DNA from: a bacterium
GTDB lineage: Bacteria > JAJVIF01
Direction: 5' to 3'
Assembly (NCBI GenBank): GCA_022072165.1
Contig: JAJVIF010000001.1
Coordinates: 1,566,565-1,630,564, forward strand
Length of the DNA stretch: 64,000 nt
The notes beneath the pieces were generated by a model. That model ran no database searches, had not been told where the DNA came from, and saw only the letters and a program-made list of their open reading frames with translations. Positions 24,706 through 32,694 of this stretch are shown one piece after another (within the stretch, counting starts at the first letter, position 1; the number at the start of each line of letters is the position of its first letter). The position numbers and the translations under genes were made by a program.

Positions 24706-25893
24706 ATGAAGGGCGGCATCAGATTCGTACTGATAACCGGGTTACTGCTTGCTCCAGGATGCGCCAGTAAAGCTGCGCGCCCAGCAGCACCGGGACAGGT
24801 GTCCCCAGCCACAACTATCAGGAGGCCAGCGACTGATGGAGAGTCGGCAAGTCAAAAACAGGGAACCAGTATTGAAGAGGCAAAGGCCCTGGTTGCGGAA
24901 GGCAGACCCCTTGAAATCTTTTCTCCCACTCCCGCACAACGAATCGAGATCGAGGGCTGGATCGCTGGCGACCTGGCGACCTGCTGGCCCAAGATGTGGA
25001 AGTCTCCATTTGACATACGGGAAGCGCTGGGGCGATACGAGCGATACCGGGGAGAGCCTCCGCCGGATATGTTACTGACCGGCCTGGCACCGTTTGTCTT
25101 CGCCTGGCCAGCCCGCGCCCCAGGGAGTAGTGAACCAATCCCACTTATCCATCCGGTAGACGCTGCCAAGTGGCAAGCCTGGACTCAGCGCGCTCAACTA
25201 ACGCAAGAGGAGATGCTGGATGCTCAGGCATTCGCCCTGGAGCTGGACCAGGACTCGAGGCGTCTGACGGTACCTTTTCGCCAGCGAGCCCTGATCGAGA
25301 CGTACGGCTTTATAACAATCCCGCTGACAGACTCACCTGTCCGTGCGCAAGTTAAATACCAGCCCCGATCATCGATGCAAGAGGCCCTTCCCCGCCTCGA
25401 ACGGATGCGTGATCATCGTCGCTGGGGCGAGCTCAACGATGTCGAGTCATGGCTGATACCGGATGAACTCCGTCTCTATCTTGCGGCGTCAGACATCATG
25501 AATCTCATCAGAGTAGCGACGGTGAACAGCTGGCAAGTACCAGGATCGCTCAGCGAGCTGGAGCGCTATTCAGGCCATGTGCTGCTGAATCTTGAACCCA
25601 TCGATGCTCAGCACGCCGATTTGGTCGTGGAGTTTGATGGTGAAGCCAGCTATCTGTTTACGCTCCGTTACCCGGCAGGTGTGACGCATACCATCCAGTA
25701 CCAGATCAACCGCCTTGCCTGGCCTGAGTGGCTTTCCTCCAAGCTGGATCCTACAGGCAACAACAACAAGTATCAGGGCAAGAACTACAAGCCCTTCGCG
25801 GCGTTTCACCTGACTTCATCCTCCGATGCTCAACTTCCTGTCAGGCGGATAACTGCAAGCCACAAGCACGAAGGAGCGACCGATGAAGAGTGA
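24706..25893 (+). CDS. Lipoprotein A of unknown function (cassette copy 2)
   Basis: A 395-residue lipoprotein starting at ATG 24706, four bases after the previous stop; a much longer open frame from 24478 overlaps the previous gene and is rejected. Leader MKGGIRFVLITGLLLAPGC with lipobox. It has a Ser/Thr/Pro linker to about residue 60, then the helical domain shared with the 21219 protein. Two differences: it lacks the internal Cys-containing loop around CLFMGVPEACSRY, and it ends in a basic tail. It overlaps the next gene by 11 bp. Confidence 0.75.
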   Translation: MKGGIRFVLITGLLLAPGCASKAARPAAPGQVSPATTIRRPATDGESASQKQGTSIEEAKALVAEGRPLEIFSPTPAQRIEIEGWIAGDLATCWPKMWKSPFDIREALGRYERYRGEPPPDMLLTGLAPFVFAWPARAPGSSEPIPLIHPVDAAKWQAWTQRAQLTQEEMLDAQAFALELDQDSRRLTVPFRQRALIETYGFITIPLTDSPVRAQVKYQPRSSMQEALPRLERMRDHRRWGELNDVESWLIPDELRLYLAASDIMNLIRVATVNSWQVPGSLSELERYSGHVLLNLEPIDAQHADLVVEFDGEASYLFTLRYPAGVTHTIQYQINRLAWPEWLSSKLDPTGNNNKYQGKNYKPFAAFHLTSSSDAQLPVRRITASHKHEGATDEE

Positions 25894-26467
25894 TAACCAG
25901 CCGGTCTTTCTGGCTGTACATCTTAGACGGCTGATCCCGGCTGTCGCGAGCTTGGGGCTAGCTTTGCTGATCCTGGCACTGCCCAGCATCGCGCCTGATG
26001 TCGCGGCTGAGGAAGATTGTGACAAGCACTGCTGCCTCGCCGCAGGAGTCGTCGACAGCGTCTGGCGGTTCGAGATGGACTACTACCAGTGCTGGTGCAT
26101 AAATAATGAGCCCATGGGGGAGACCAGTTTCAGGAGGAGGGTCGCATTTGAGTTTGACGTGTTTTCCTACACCTATGCCTGCGGGGAGGAGTGGGAATGT
26201 ACGCAGGTCTCTACCGACCCCAAAGCAACCATTCGCTGCGGCGATACAGAGCAGATGCTGTTTCCCCGGTTAGGGGAGAACTGGCGGCGCGCTTATGGGC
26301 CCAAGAGCCAGGCGATCTGCGAAGAGTGTTACATCCCAGGGCAGTGCTTTCCGCTGATGCCTAACTGGGCCGATCTGCCCAAAATGTGCGGCATCTGTGT
26401 CTGTGACGACCCCTGCCATTGCCATGTTGAATGGCTCTCGCCTCTGGTCGATTGTTCCCTCAAGTAG
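25883..26467 (+). CDS. Cys-rich secreted protein, type 2 (cassette copy 2)
   Basis: A 194-residue protein from ATG 25883 behind GAAGGAG, overlapping the end of lipoprotein A. Signal peptide VASLGLALLILALPSIAPDV. The Cys pattern CDKHCCLAAG, YYQCWC, YACGEEWECTQVS, ICEECYIPGQC, MCGICVCDDPCHCHVEWL is the same as in the 22394 protein. The strong conservation of aromatic and Cys positions against variable surroundings suggests a small disulfide- or metal-stabilised fold under selection. Confidence 0.75.
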   Translation: MKSDNQPVFLAVHLRRLIPAVASLGLALLILALPSIAPDVAAEEDCDKHCCLAAGVVDSVWRFEMDYYQCWCINNEPMGETSFRRRVAFEFDVFSYTYACGEEWECTQVSTDPKATIRCGDTEQMLFPRLGENWRRAYGPKSQAICEECYIPGQCFPLMPNWADLPKMCGICVCDDPCHCHVEWLSPLVDCSLK

Positions 26468-26482
26468 CAAAGGAGAATCCCC

Positions 26483-27463
26483 ATGCTTCATCGGCTTTCG
26501 CAGCACCACGGTCGCATCGCCATTGTCCTAGGTCTCTGCTGGTCCCTCCCGGTGGTCGGATGCCTGAGTGGCGGTCCAGGGGCAACCCCAGGCCAGACAA
26601 CACAACAAAAACCACCTCATATCGCCCCCCCGGTTCGTCAGCCTGCTGACATTCGCGAGCCGGTATCGGCGGAGTCGCTCTATCTCAGCGATCAGGCCCG
26701 GGCGCTGGCCTTCGCGATTTCCTGGGGTGCTCGCCTCAACGCGGAGATCTTTTCCCGGTGGCTTCAGATGGAGCATCCAGAGCTGCAGGCATCACTCCCG
26801 GTCGTGTTGCTCGACAGCCACGGCGAAGTCGTCCCGTTTACGACCCGGCACAGCGATCCCCATCGCATCGAAGTTGCGTTCAAAGATGGCATCGCACGTC
26901 TGCTCGTGATTCGGACCCCAGAGCGTTACGAAGGCTGGGACTTCAGCAGCCGTCCTCCAGGCTTTTGGTCAGAAAACCCAGTCAAGGGGACCAGCTACAC
27001 AGCCACGCTTCCGGTAATCGATGCTGGAGCGGGGCTGCCGGAAGCCGGGCTCATCCCTCTCGGGATCGCCAGTGCGTTAGCCAGCCTCCCCGACCTGGAA
27101 GGCTACCAGCAGGGCGACTTACGAGAATTGCTCCGGCTGGCAGTTCCTCCGCAAACAATCGCGTTACTTTCGCAGGATGTCAGTCACCTCCGGGTACTCC
27201 GACGTCGCGGCTATGGCTGGGTAGCGCTGGTCTATGAGGTCAATGGACAACGAATCGCGGCAACTGCCCAATCGGGCAAGCTCGACATGATTCGCAAGCC
27301 GGGTGGTGGCTATGAACTCCGCCACAGTGCGACTGGTGGCGCGGGTCGCTCCGTTCACATCACGTTGCTCAATGAAGTACTCATTTCATCACAGACCAGG
27401 ATGTACGCCTTTGATGACCCGGCGCAATGGGAACTGTTGACGACCGATCTCTCAGCATTGTGA
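26483..27463 (+). CDS. Lipoprotein B of unknown function (cassette copy 2)
   Basis: A 326-residue lipoprotein with AAAGGAG six bases before ATG 26483. Lipobox SLPVVGC. After a Gln/Pro-rich linker it carries the same domain as the 22978 protein, including SWGARLNAEIFSRWL, PVVLLDSHGEVVPF, and IPLGIASALASL. It closes the second cassette; I see no terminator after it, and a new promoter begins 13 bases downstream. Confidence 0.75.
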   Translation: MLHRLSQHHGRIAIVLGLCWSLPVVGCLSGGPGATPGQTTQQKPPHIAPPVRQPADIREPVSAESLYLSDQARALAFAISWGARLNAEIFSRWLQMEHPELQASLPVVLLDSHGEVVPFTTRHSDPHRIEVAFKDGIARLLVIRTPERYEGWDFSSRPPGFWSENPVKGTSYTATLPVIDAGAGLPEAGLIPLGIASALASLPDLEGYQQGDLRELLRLAVPPQTIALLSQDVSHLRVLRRRGYGWVALVYEVNGQRIAATAQSGKLDMIRKPGGGYELRHSATGGAGRSVHITLLNEVLISSQTRMYAFDDPAQWELLTTDLSAL

Positions 27464-27475
27464 GGCTCGCATCGC

Positions 27476-27504
27476 TTGACGCTCCCTCTGGAGCCCCCTA
27501 CACT
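27476..27504 (+). promoter_or_regulatory. Promoter TTGACG-N17-TACACT
   Basis: TTGACG (27476-27481), a 17-bp spacer and TACACT (27499-27504), placing transcription start near 27511. It shows that TTGACG with a 17-bp spacer is in normal use here, which supports reading the TG-tract promoters the same way. Confidence 0.6.
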
Positions 27505-27533
27505 CCCTGCTGCATCAGAGTTCTGGCGCGGTT

Positions 27534-28556
27534 TTGCCGTGCCAACGATCACGAGGAGGCGCCATCCTTCAACGGCACCCCTACGAGGACCTGAGAGTCT
27601 GGCAGAACGCTATCGGGTTCCTCGAGATGATCTTTCACGAGACGGCGGATTTTCCGCCGGACGAGCGGCAGGAGTTAGGACGTCGCCTGCGGGATGCCGC
27701 CATTGACTGGATCAACGATCTGTCGATGGCGCACAGCAAGTCGCAGGACGAGTTTGTCGGGTTACTGAAGTCGTACCACCTCTATCGCACCCGTCTCATC
27801 ATCCTCCTGAAGCTGGGCTTTCGCGTCGGCCTGATCAAGGCCAACAGCTACGCTGAGCTTGAAGGGGATTTGATGGAGCAGGAGAAGGTAGTGGCTCATC
27901 AGATCGACCTGCTGGAGAGCGGCCGGGGGATGCACACGGGTGCCCTGACCAGTCGCTCGGCAGCACGGTCATTGCAGGTCGCCGATCGCGACCGCCGGAC
28001 CAGTGGTGGCCGGGGTCGTGAGGATCGCGACACTGGTCGCGGCAGTCGCGAGGAGCGCCCCTGGGGGCGTGATGACCGGGAAGAGCGCTTCGAGCGTGAG
28101 CCCCGGTCCGGTCGTGAAGCCGCCGTTGCGCCTGCGCGCAGCCGTTCGCGGGTGGAAGAAGAGCCGGCCGCGCCGGCGAGTCGGTCCGGACGCCGCATGT
28201 CGTCCCGGGACTACGACGATGCCCCGGCTGTCGCCGCCGAGGAACTGGCACCGACGCGCTCCACGGGCCGTCGCGCCAGCACCCGGGCCACGGCAGAAGA
28301 GCCGGTGGAAGCCCCCCGCACTGCCACACGTCGCGCCAGCAGCCGGTCCGCCGAGCCTGCAGCGCCTGCGGTCCCGAGTCGCCGGGTGTCTACCCGGGAT
28401 GAGGACTATGACGACGATGCTCCGCCTCCCTCCCGGTCCGCCCGGAGCGAGGAGAGCGAAGCGACGCCGGTCCGACGCCGCCGTCGCGCCGCCGTCGCGG
28501 AAGTAGTCGCCCCGGAAGCTCCGGTGGCCGCCCCCAGCCGCACCCGTCGCCGCTAA
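27534..28556 (+). CDS. Four-helix-bundle protein with long Arg-rich disordered tail
   Basis: Up to 340 residues. Residues about 15-115 (HPYEDLRVWQNAIGFLEMIF and helices with RLRDAAIDWINDLSMAHSKS) are the four-helix-bundle family also encoded in 23S rRNA intervening sequences. The following 220 residues are disordered, with many Arg, Ser and Glu, including DDREERFEREPRSGRE and RRRRRAAVAE. The start is unclear: TTG 27534 is the only canonical start, yet a GAGGAGG site lies at 27553-27559, pointing to a start near 27564 (ATC). The bundle domain may bind nucleic acid or protein; the tail could bind RNA. Confidence 0.7.
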   Translation: MPCQRSRGGAILQRHPYEDLRVWQNAIGFLEMIFHETADFPPDERQELGRRLRDAAIDWINDLSMAHSKSQDEFVGLLKSYHLYRTRLIILLKLGFRVGLIKANSYAELEGDLMEQEKVVAHQIDLLESGRGMHTGALTSRSAARSLQVADRDRRTSGGRGREDRDTGRGSREERPWGRDDREERFEREPRSGREAAVAPARSRSRVEEEPAAPASRSGRRMSSRDYDDAPAVAAEELAPTRSTGRRASTRATAEEPVEAPRTATRRASSRSAEPAAPAVPSRRVSTRDEDYDDDAPPPSRSARSEESEATPVRRRRRAAVAEVVAPEAPVAAPSRTRRR

Positions 28557-28594
28557 GGTCGAGTTCTGCCGGTTCTGAGTGAAATCGGAGCCTG

Positions 28595-28625
28595 CCCGCC
28601 CCCGGTCCCCGGGGGCGGGTTCCGT
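28595..28625 (+). terminator. Rho-independent terminator
   Basis: An 11-bp GC stem (CCCGCCCCCGG / CCGGGGGCGGG, 28595-28619) with a TCC loop, then TTCCGTTGT. It lies 39 bp after the Arg-rich protein gene and should end its transcript. Confidence 0.7.
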
Positions 28626-28650
28626 TGTAGGGGGGGTGACGACTGAAACC

Positions 28651-28800
28651 GGAGCCCAGGTCTTGAGACCTGGTCGCGTGATCAATCTCCACGTTCCAAG
28701 TCTGAAGACTTGGGGTCCGCTGCGACCCGGAGCCTAGGTCTTGAGACCTGGTTGCGTGATGAATCTGCACGGCACAAGTCTGAAGACTTGTGGTCCGCCG
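28651..28800. repeat. Two tandem 78-bp units, each with two palindromes
   Basis: Units begin at 28651 and 28729. Each contains an AGGTCTTGAGACCT palindrome (28658-28671 and 28736-28749) and an AAGTCTGAAGACTT palindrome (28698-28711 and 28776-28789). In the second palindrome the outermost pair is C-G in unit 1 and A-T in unit 2, a compensatory change suggesting selected secondary structure. This is probably a dispersed intergenic element. The 346-bp gap (28557-28902) holds only this and the terminator. Confidence 0.8.
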
Positions 28801-28902
28801 GCCTGATTCGTATTGCATCGCACTAACTCCCCAGCTAACTGACGTCGCGACTCTACTCTGAAGGCCGCCTGACCGGGCGGCACCACAGGAGCGCGACCGA
28901 TC

Positions 28903-29703
28903 ATGCCCCAGCGCGGACACGACCCCTACACCATCCTTCGGGTACCCCCCGATGCGACACCTCAGCAGCTCCGGCGCGCCTGGCTCACCCTGGCGCGTCA
29001 GCACCACCCGGATCGCTATCCCTCTGCCGCCCAGAAGCAGCAGGCGACCGAGCGGCTGCAGGTCATTAATGCGGCGTATGAGGAAGTGTCGGATCCGCGC
29101 CGGCGACGTCGGCTGGATGCCCAGCGGCAGACAGCGCTGCAGCGACGTCCTGCCGCAGCAGCTGTCCGACAGACGGCGGCAGCAGTCGCGACACCCGCGG
29201 GGATGCGGAACCCCGCCCTCCCCCATCGGTACACCCCCGGTAACAAGTACGTCGTCTTCGATGGCGTGACCTACATGAACCTGGCGGAGGCATCGCGACG
29301 CCTCAAGCAGCCGGTCGCCCGACTCCAGCTTTATGTGGAGAACGGCGAGCTCAACGCGTTTGCCTTCGACAATCAGCAGTGGGTCACCGAAGCGAGCCTG
29401 ATTCCGCTCAGGACCCGGCATCGCCGGGAACCGAGCGGGACAGCCCAGCGGGCGTGGAGAGCGGTCGTGCCACACCTGGGGCGTCCGCCGCGACAGGTCC
29501 CCGGGGCTGTCGCGGCACGTCCCTCGAACAGCATCGATCGTCGGTACGATGCCCCCCGGGTGGACCAGCGGGCGGCGGCGATCCTGCAGGTCGCGCCGTC
29601 CCTGTTTCTGATGATTTGCGGGGTGCTGCTCTATGCGTACCTGGCGAACTTCGCTCTCGTCTGGCCGGCCCTCGCCCGGCTTCCGCAAGCGCTGGGGCTG
29701 TAG
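28903..29703 (+). CDS. DnaJ-domain protein with membrane segment
   Basis: A 266-residue protein. The J domain (residues 7-70) has helix II RRAWLTLARQHHPDRY with the HPD motif that stimulates DnaK ATPase activity. It lacks the Gly/Phe and zinc-finger parts of DnaJ itself. Residues about 118-165 (KYVVFDGVTYMNLAEASRRL) look like a small helix-turn-helix domain, and a single membrane helix near the end (SLFLMICGVLLYAYLANFAL) would anchor it. It may recruit DnaK to the membrane. Confidence 0.75.
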   Translation: MPQRGHDPYTILRVPPDATPQQLRRAWLTLARQHHPDRYPSAAQKQQATERLQVINAAYEEVSDPRRRRRLDAQRQTALQRRPAAAAVRQTAAAVATPAGMRNPALPHRYTPGNKYVVFDGVTYMNLAEASRRLKQPVARLQLYVENGELNAFAFDNQQWVTEASLIPLRTRHRREPSGTAQRAWRAVVPHLGRPPRQVPGAVAARPSNSIDRRYDAPRVDQRAAAILQVAPSLFLMICGVLLYAYLANFALVWPALARLPQALGL

Positions 29704-29750
29704 GCATAAACCGAAACGTGACTAATCCTTTTGGCGAGCACGCGGACAGC

Positions 29751-29775
29751 AAAAAGCCCCGGGGAGCCCCGGGGC
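29751..29775 (-). terminator. Rho-independent terminator
   Basis: A perfect nine-bp stem (GCCCCGGGG, 29775-29756) with an AG loop, followed on the minus strand by TTTTT. It lies 27 bp after the lipoprotein stop at 29802. Confidence 0.85.
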
Positions 29776-29801
29776 AGCGCTTCAGTTGGTAGCCAAACGC
29801 G

Positions 29802-30812
29802 CTAATGCGTTGTGGAGGAGGAGGGCTGAGCTCCCAATTCGGAATCGCCAGTTGGCGCGATAGCAGGGAGCATTGAGCCTGGCTCGTACTCCCCAAGGTG
29901 GCCGCAGTATCTTGTGGCTGTTTGCCCTTGCACGTTAACGTAGTGGAAGCCGATCCAGGTTCCTTCCCCTGTTGAAAGGTCTGAATAGTCGCCGGGAGTG
30001 GGCTGGCTGATCGGCACGTTCTTCATGGGCGCTCCTGTATACGGGTTTATCCAACAGGCAGGGTTGAGTCCACCGTAAATGAGCGCAAGATGTTGGAGCG
30101 ATGTAGGGGCTCGATGATCCGGTGAAGATCGGACGATCTCGGTGACACAAGCATTGATGATGTTCACCATGAGTACTAGTTTGGCGTTCGCGGTCGTCGG
30201 CTCCGGAAGTGGAGCGTCCGAATTTTGTGAGGAGGTCAGCTTCGAGGACCAGGCTTCGGTTTGCGACTGTTGGTACTTCAGGTCGCTCCAATGAGGCTCG
30301 TGTGGCGAGACAATAGCGATCCAGCGCTCCACATCACCGTGCACTCCGGGCGGCGGGTCGAATCCCTCGTACTTCGGGATCGTGCCCTGGACTTGCATCG
30401 CGCGGAGTTTGGCGGAGAACGGATTGTCGCTGCTTAACGGGCGCTCACCTACAAGTAGGGTATAGCCCAGTTCCTGGTTGCGCGAGTATGTGAGTTCGAA
30501 GGCATCGCGGAGGCTGTTGAACGGCACATACCGATTCAACTGCTGAAAGGATGACGGCGCAGGGGATTCCCCGATCGCAGGCCACATCAAGATGATGTGG
30601 TCGGCTACCAGTCCCGAGATATCACCGCCGCTTAAGGTCGACATGAAGCCGAGCCATTCCTCGTTCGATCCCACCGCAGGGCCCGATGCCCGTTGAACAT
30701 CTGTTGGTCTCGGCCCGACTACGCCAGCGTCGGCAGTCTCCCTGGGTGACTGACCCGCTTTACAGCCACTGATTAAGGCAGCGGCCATCAGTACGGCGAT
30801 CCAGTGTTTCAT
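29802..30812 (-). CDS. Lipoprotein of unknown function (third secreted/lipoprotein pair)
   Basis: A 336-residue lipoprotein starting at ATG 30812, with GGAG eight bases upstream; an upstream start at 30851 is less likely. Leader MKHWIAVLMAAALISGC with lipobox. The body has LRDAFELTYSRNQELGY and MVNIINACVTEIVRSSPDHR, and ends with CWINPYTGAPMKNV, a motif also seen in pseudopilin-related lipoproteins. Size, lipidation and pairing with a Cys-rich secreted protein recall lipoprotein A of the tandem cassettes, but no segment aligns convincingly. Confidence 0.65.
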   Translation of the reverse strand: MKHWIAVLMAAALISGCKAGQSPRETADAGVVGPRPTDVQRASGPAVGSNEEWLGFMSTLSGGDISGLVADHIILMWPAIGESPAPSSFQQLNRYVPFNSLRDAFELTYSRNQELGYTLLVGERPLSSDNPFSAKLRAMQVQGTIPKYEGFDPPPGVHGDVERWIAIVSPHEPHWSDLKYQQSQTEAWSSKLTSSQNSDAPLPEPTTANAKLVLMVNIINACVTEIVRSSPDHRAPTSLQHLALIYGGLNPACWINPYTGAPMKNVPISQPTPGDYSDLSTGEGTWIGFHYVNVQGQTATRYCGHLGEYEPGSMLPAIAPTGDSELGAQPSSSTTH

Positions 30813-30859
30813 GATTAGCTCCGTTTGCGGATGAATGAAGAAATCCTGCACAGAAAGGG

Positions 30860-31552
30860 CTAGTTGTGATAGTGACTGCCATAGTCACCATTACAATGGG
30901 GTGCAGCACAGCCCGTTGTGGAGCCGGTCGTATGCATGAGCCGGACCCAGGGGGATCCAGTCCCTACATGACAGGTGGCGAGGTGGCCATTCGCCATCTC
31001 TGACCAGATCGCGTTCTTCAGGGCAGTGACATGCGCACCGTTGTAAGTCCCTGAGACATGCTGGACCTCGATCTCGATAAGGTCAGTGTCAGTGCGATCC
31101 CACCCCCCATCTCCGCCTTCGCCATCGTCTGGGTTGCAGAACTTAGCAACGTTCCATTTGACCGAGCCAGCACACCCAGTAGGCTGTGTCAGGTCTCCGC
31201 ATGCCGATCCATTAGAGGCGCAATGCTGACCGTCCAAATTGAACTGATTGTGGTCAGGGCTAACCGTGCAGGGAGGGCTGCCAGAAGAGGTATACAGACA
31301 GTAGTGCAACCGGACCCGCATTTTGTAGACCGATGACGTGCCTGGAATCGTATGATCGATCCAGTCAGGCCAGCTGCCTCCGACGTAGTAGGTTCCGGTA
31401 CCGCCACCGCAGGGTGACGTGCCCAGGAACGTTTGCATGTAGAGTGCTGGTCCGTGACTTTCATACGGACACATGATGGAAGCTTCCGCCCGATGAGGGA
31501 CGTCCGCTACCAGCACCATGCAACAGATCACCAAAAGTAAGAAGCACTTCAT
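30860..31552 (-). CDS. Cys-rich secreted protein of unknown family
   Basis: A 230-residue protein from ATG 31552 behind AAGGAG; a longer frame to 31912 overlaps the methyltransferase gene and is rejected. Signal peptide MKCFLLLVICCMVLVADVPH. The mature part contains about a dozen Cys, Gly-rich turns (CGGGTGTYYVGGSWPDW), the acidic stretch CNPDDGEGGDGGWDRT and a terminal CNGDYGSHYHN. Its promoter is a perfect extended TATAAT. With the lipoprotein downstream it forms a two-gene operon ended by a clear terminator. Confidence 0.65.
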   Translation of the reverse strand: MKCFLLLVICCMVLVADVPHRAEASIMCPYESHGPALYMQTFLGTSPCGGGTGTYYVGGSWPDWIDHTIPGTSSVYKMRVRLHYCLYTSSGSPPCTVSPDHNQFNLDGQHCASNGSACGDLTQPTGCAGSVKWNVAKFCNPDDGEGGDGGWDRTDTDLIEIEVQHVSGTYNGAHVTALKNAIWSEMANGHLATCHVGTGSPWVRLMHTTGSTTGCAAPHCNGDYGSHYHN

Positions 31553-31595
31553 GCGCCGCTCCTTGCTGACTTGAGACTTGCTGAACTGGAACGAC

Positions 31596-31604
31596 ATTAT
31601 ATCA
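31596..31604 (-). promoter_or_regulatory. Extended -10 promoter for the Cys-rich gene
   Basis: TGATATAAT on the minus strand (TATAAT at 31601-31596), a perfect extended -10. No clear -35 is present. Start is predicted near 31589, giving a leader of about 37 nucleotides with an AAGGAG site. Confidence 0.6.
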
Positions 31605-31644
31605 CATAGCCTTGCGGCATAAAAGCTGGGCAAGGGAAACCGCT

Positions 31645-32376
31645 TTACTGAGCTGGTTTGTGACACCAATACACCGGCTCGCTGGCGCGTAGCCCGTACC
31701 GTTCGATGCTCGCTGTTCCCAACTGCTCTGGATAAGGTATTTGCTCTACCTGAAAGCCCGCCTTGCGAAGCCGCTCGGGATAGTCCCGTCCGTAAATGCG
31801 CACATGGTCTTCCTGGCCAAACGCCCGCAAACGCTGTTCTCGCCCAATTATTGTTGGGTCCTCGTAGGTGGTTGCTCGGTTGAAGTCCTGCGGCACCTGC
31901 AGAATCGCCCAAGCATTCGGTTTCATTACCCGGTAGATTTCTCGCATCGCCAGCAGGTCATCCGGAATGTGCTCCAATACATGATTGCAGATTACCGCAT
32001 CGAAGTGCGCATCGGGAAATGGGAGGGCCTGCAGATCCGCCTGCACCTGCACTCCATGCATTTCGCTGTCCAGCGTGACCCGTTCGATCGCGGGGAATTG
32101 GGCGAAGTACGTCGCAAGTACGGTCTCAGGCGCGACATGCAGGATTCGCAGCGGCGTGGTACCTAGCTCGACTTGGTCCCGCAGAAACAATACCAAGAGC
32201 CGCTGTCGCTCCAGAGCACCACACTGTGGACAGCGGGCACCGACCCGCGCTGAGGTGACCCCGAAATTCTTGAAAGAACGAAAATTGCCGCCGCAGCATG
32301 GGCACTCCCGACCGGTGCCTCGATAGTGCAGCATAGTGTCGACCGTGCGGTATAACCGACGCAGTGAGTCGATCAT
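31645..32376 (-). CDS. SAM-dependent methyltransferase with N-terminal zinc ribbon
   Basis: A 243-residue class I methyltransferase. Residues 25-52 carry CPCCGG and CPQCGALERQ, a four-Cys zinc ribbon. Then come RILHVAPETVLATYF (motif I, diverged), VTLDSEMHGVQVQADLQALP (motif II) and FDAVICNHVLEHIPDD (motif IV), the Methyltransf_11 pattern. Members of this group are common in cell-surface glycan clusters. A GGAGAG lies ahead of the ATG. The target is unknown. Confidence 0.75.
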   Translation of the reverse strand: MIDSLRRLYRTVDTMLHYRGTGRECPCCGGNFRSFKNFGVTSARVGARCPQCGALERQRLLVLFLRDQVELGTTPLRILHVAPETVLATYFAQFPAIERVTLDSEMHGVQVQADLQALPFPDAHFDAVICNHVLEHIPDDLLAMREIYRVMKPNAWAILQVPQDFNRATTYEDPTIIGREQRLRAFGQEDHVRIYGRDYPERLRKAGFQVEQIPYPEQLGTASIERYGLRASEPVYWCHKPAQ

Positions 32377-32694
32377 GAAGCCCTCTCTCCTTGATGATCC
32401 GCCTTTTCAGCCTCCGTTCCGGAGCAGGCGCTGAATGGCCGCTTTTCGTCCTGCTTAGTGTACATGTTTTCCACGCAGGTCTATGGTCAACGGGCCACCC
32501 TGCAAGCATTGACTGACCACTCACCCCAATCTGCTATGATTACAGCCCCTCCCCAATTGGTGGGGGTACTTTGCTGTCCGCTGCTGAAGCCCCGGGACCT
32601 CTGGCAGGCCTCCCGTGCGGTGGATCCGTCGCGCGAAACGGATCTGAAATTCGCCCGGACATAAGCGCACCCAGACTGGAGCCCGACTGACGCC
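32377..32694 (+). other. 318-bp intergenic region holding the rpsB promoter and leader
   Basis: No gene is seen. The right half is the rpsB promoter and an untranslated leader of about 150 nucleotides. Near its start it contains a short hairpin (CCCCAATTGGTGGGG, 32551-32565), a possible site of S2 autoregulation, though this cannot be shown from one sequence. Confidence 0.5.
32509..32540 (+). promoter_or_regulatory. Promoter for rpsB
   Basis: TGCTATGAT (extended -10, TATGAT at 32535-32540) with TTGACT 20 bp upstream (32509-32514). The long spacer is tolerated by extended -10 promoters. Confidence 0.5.
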
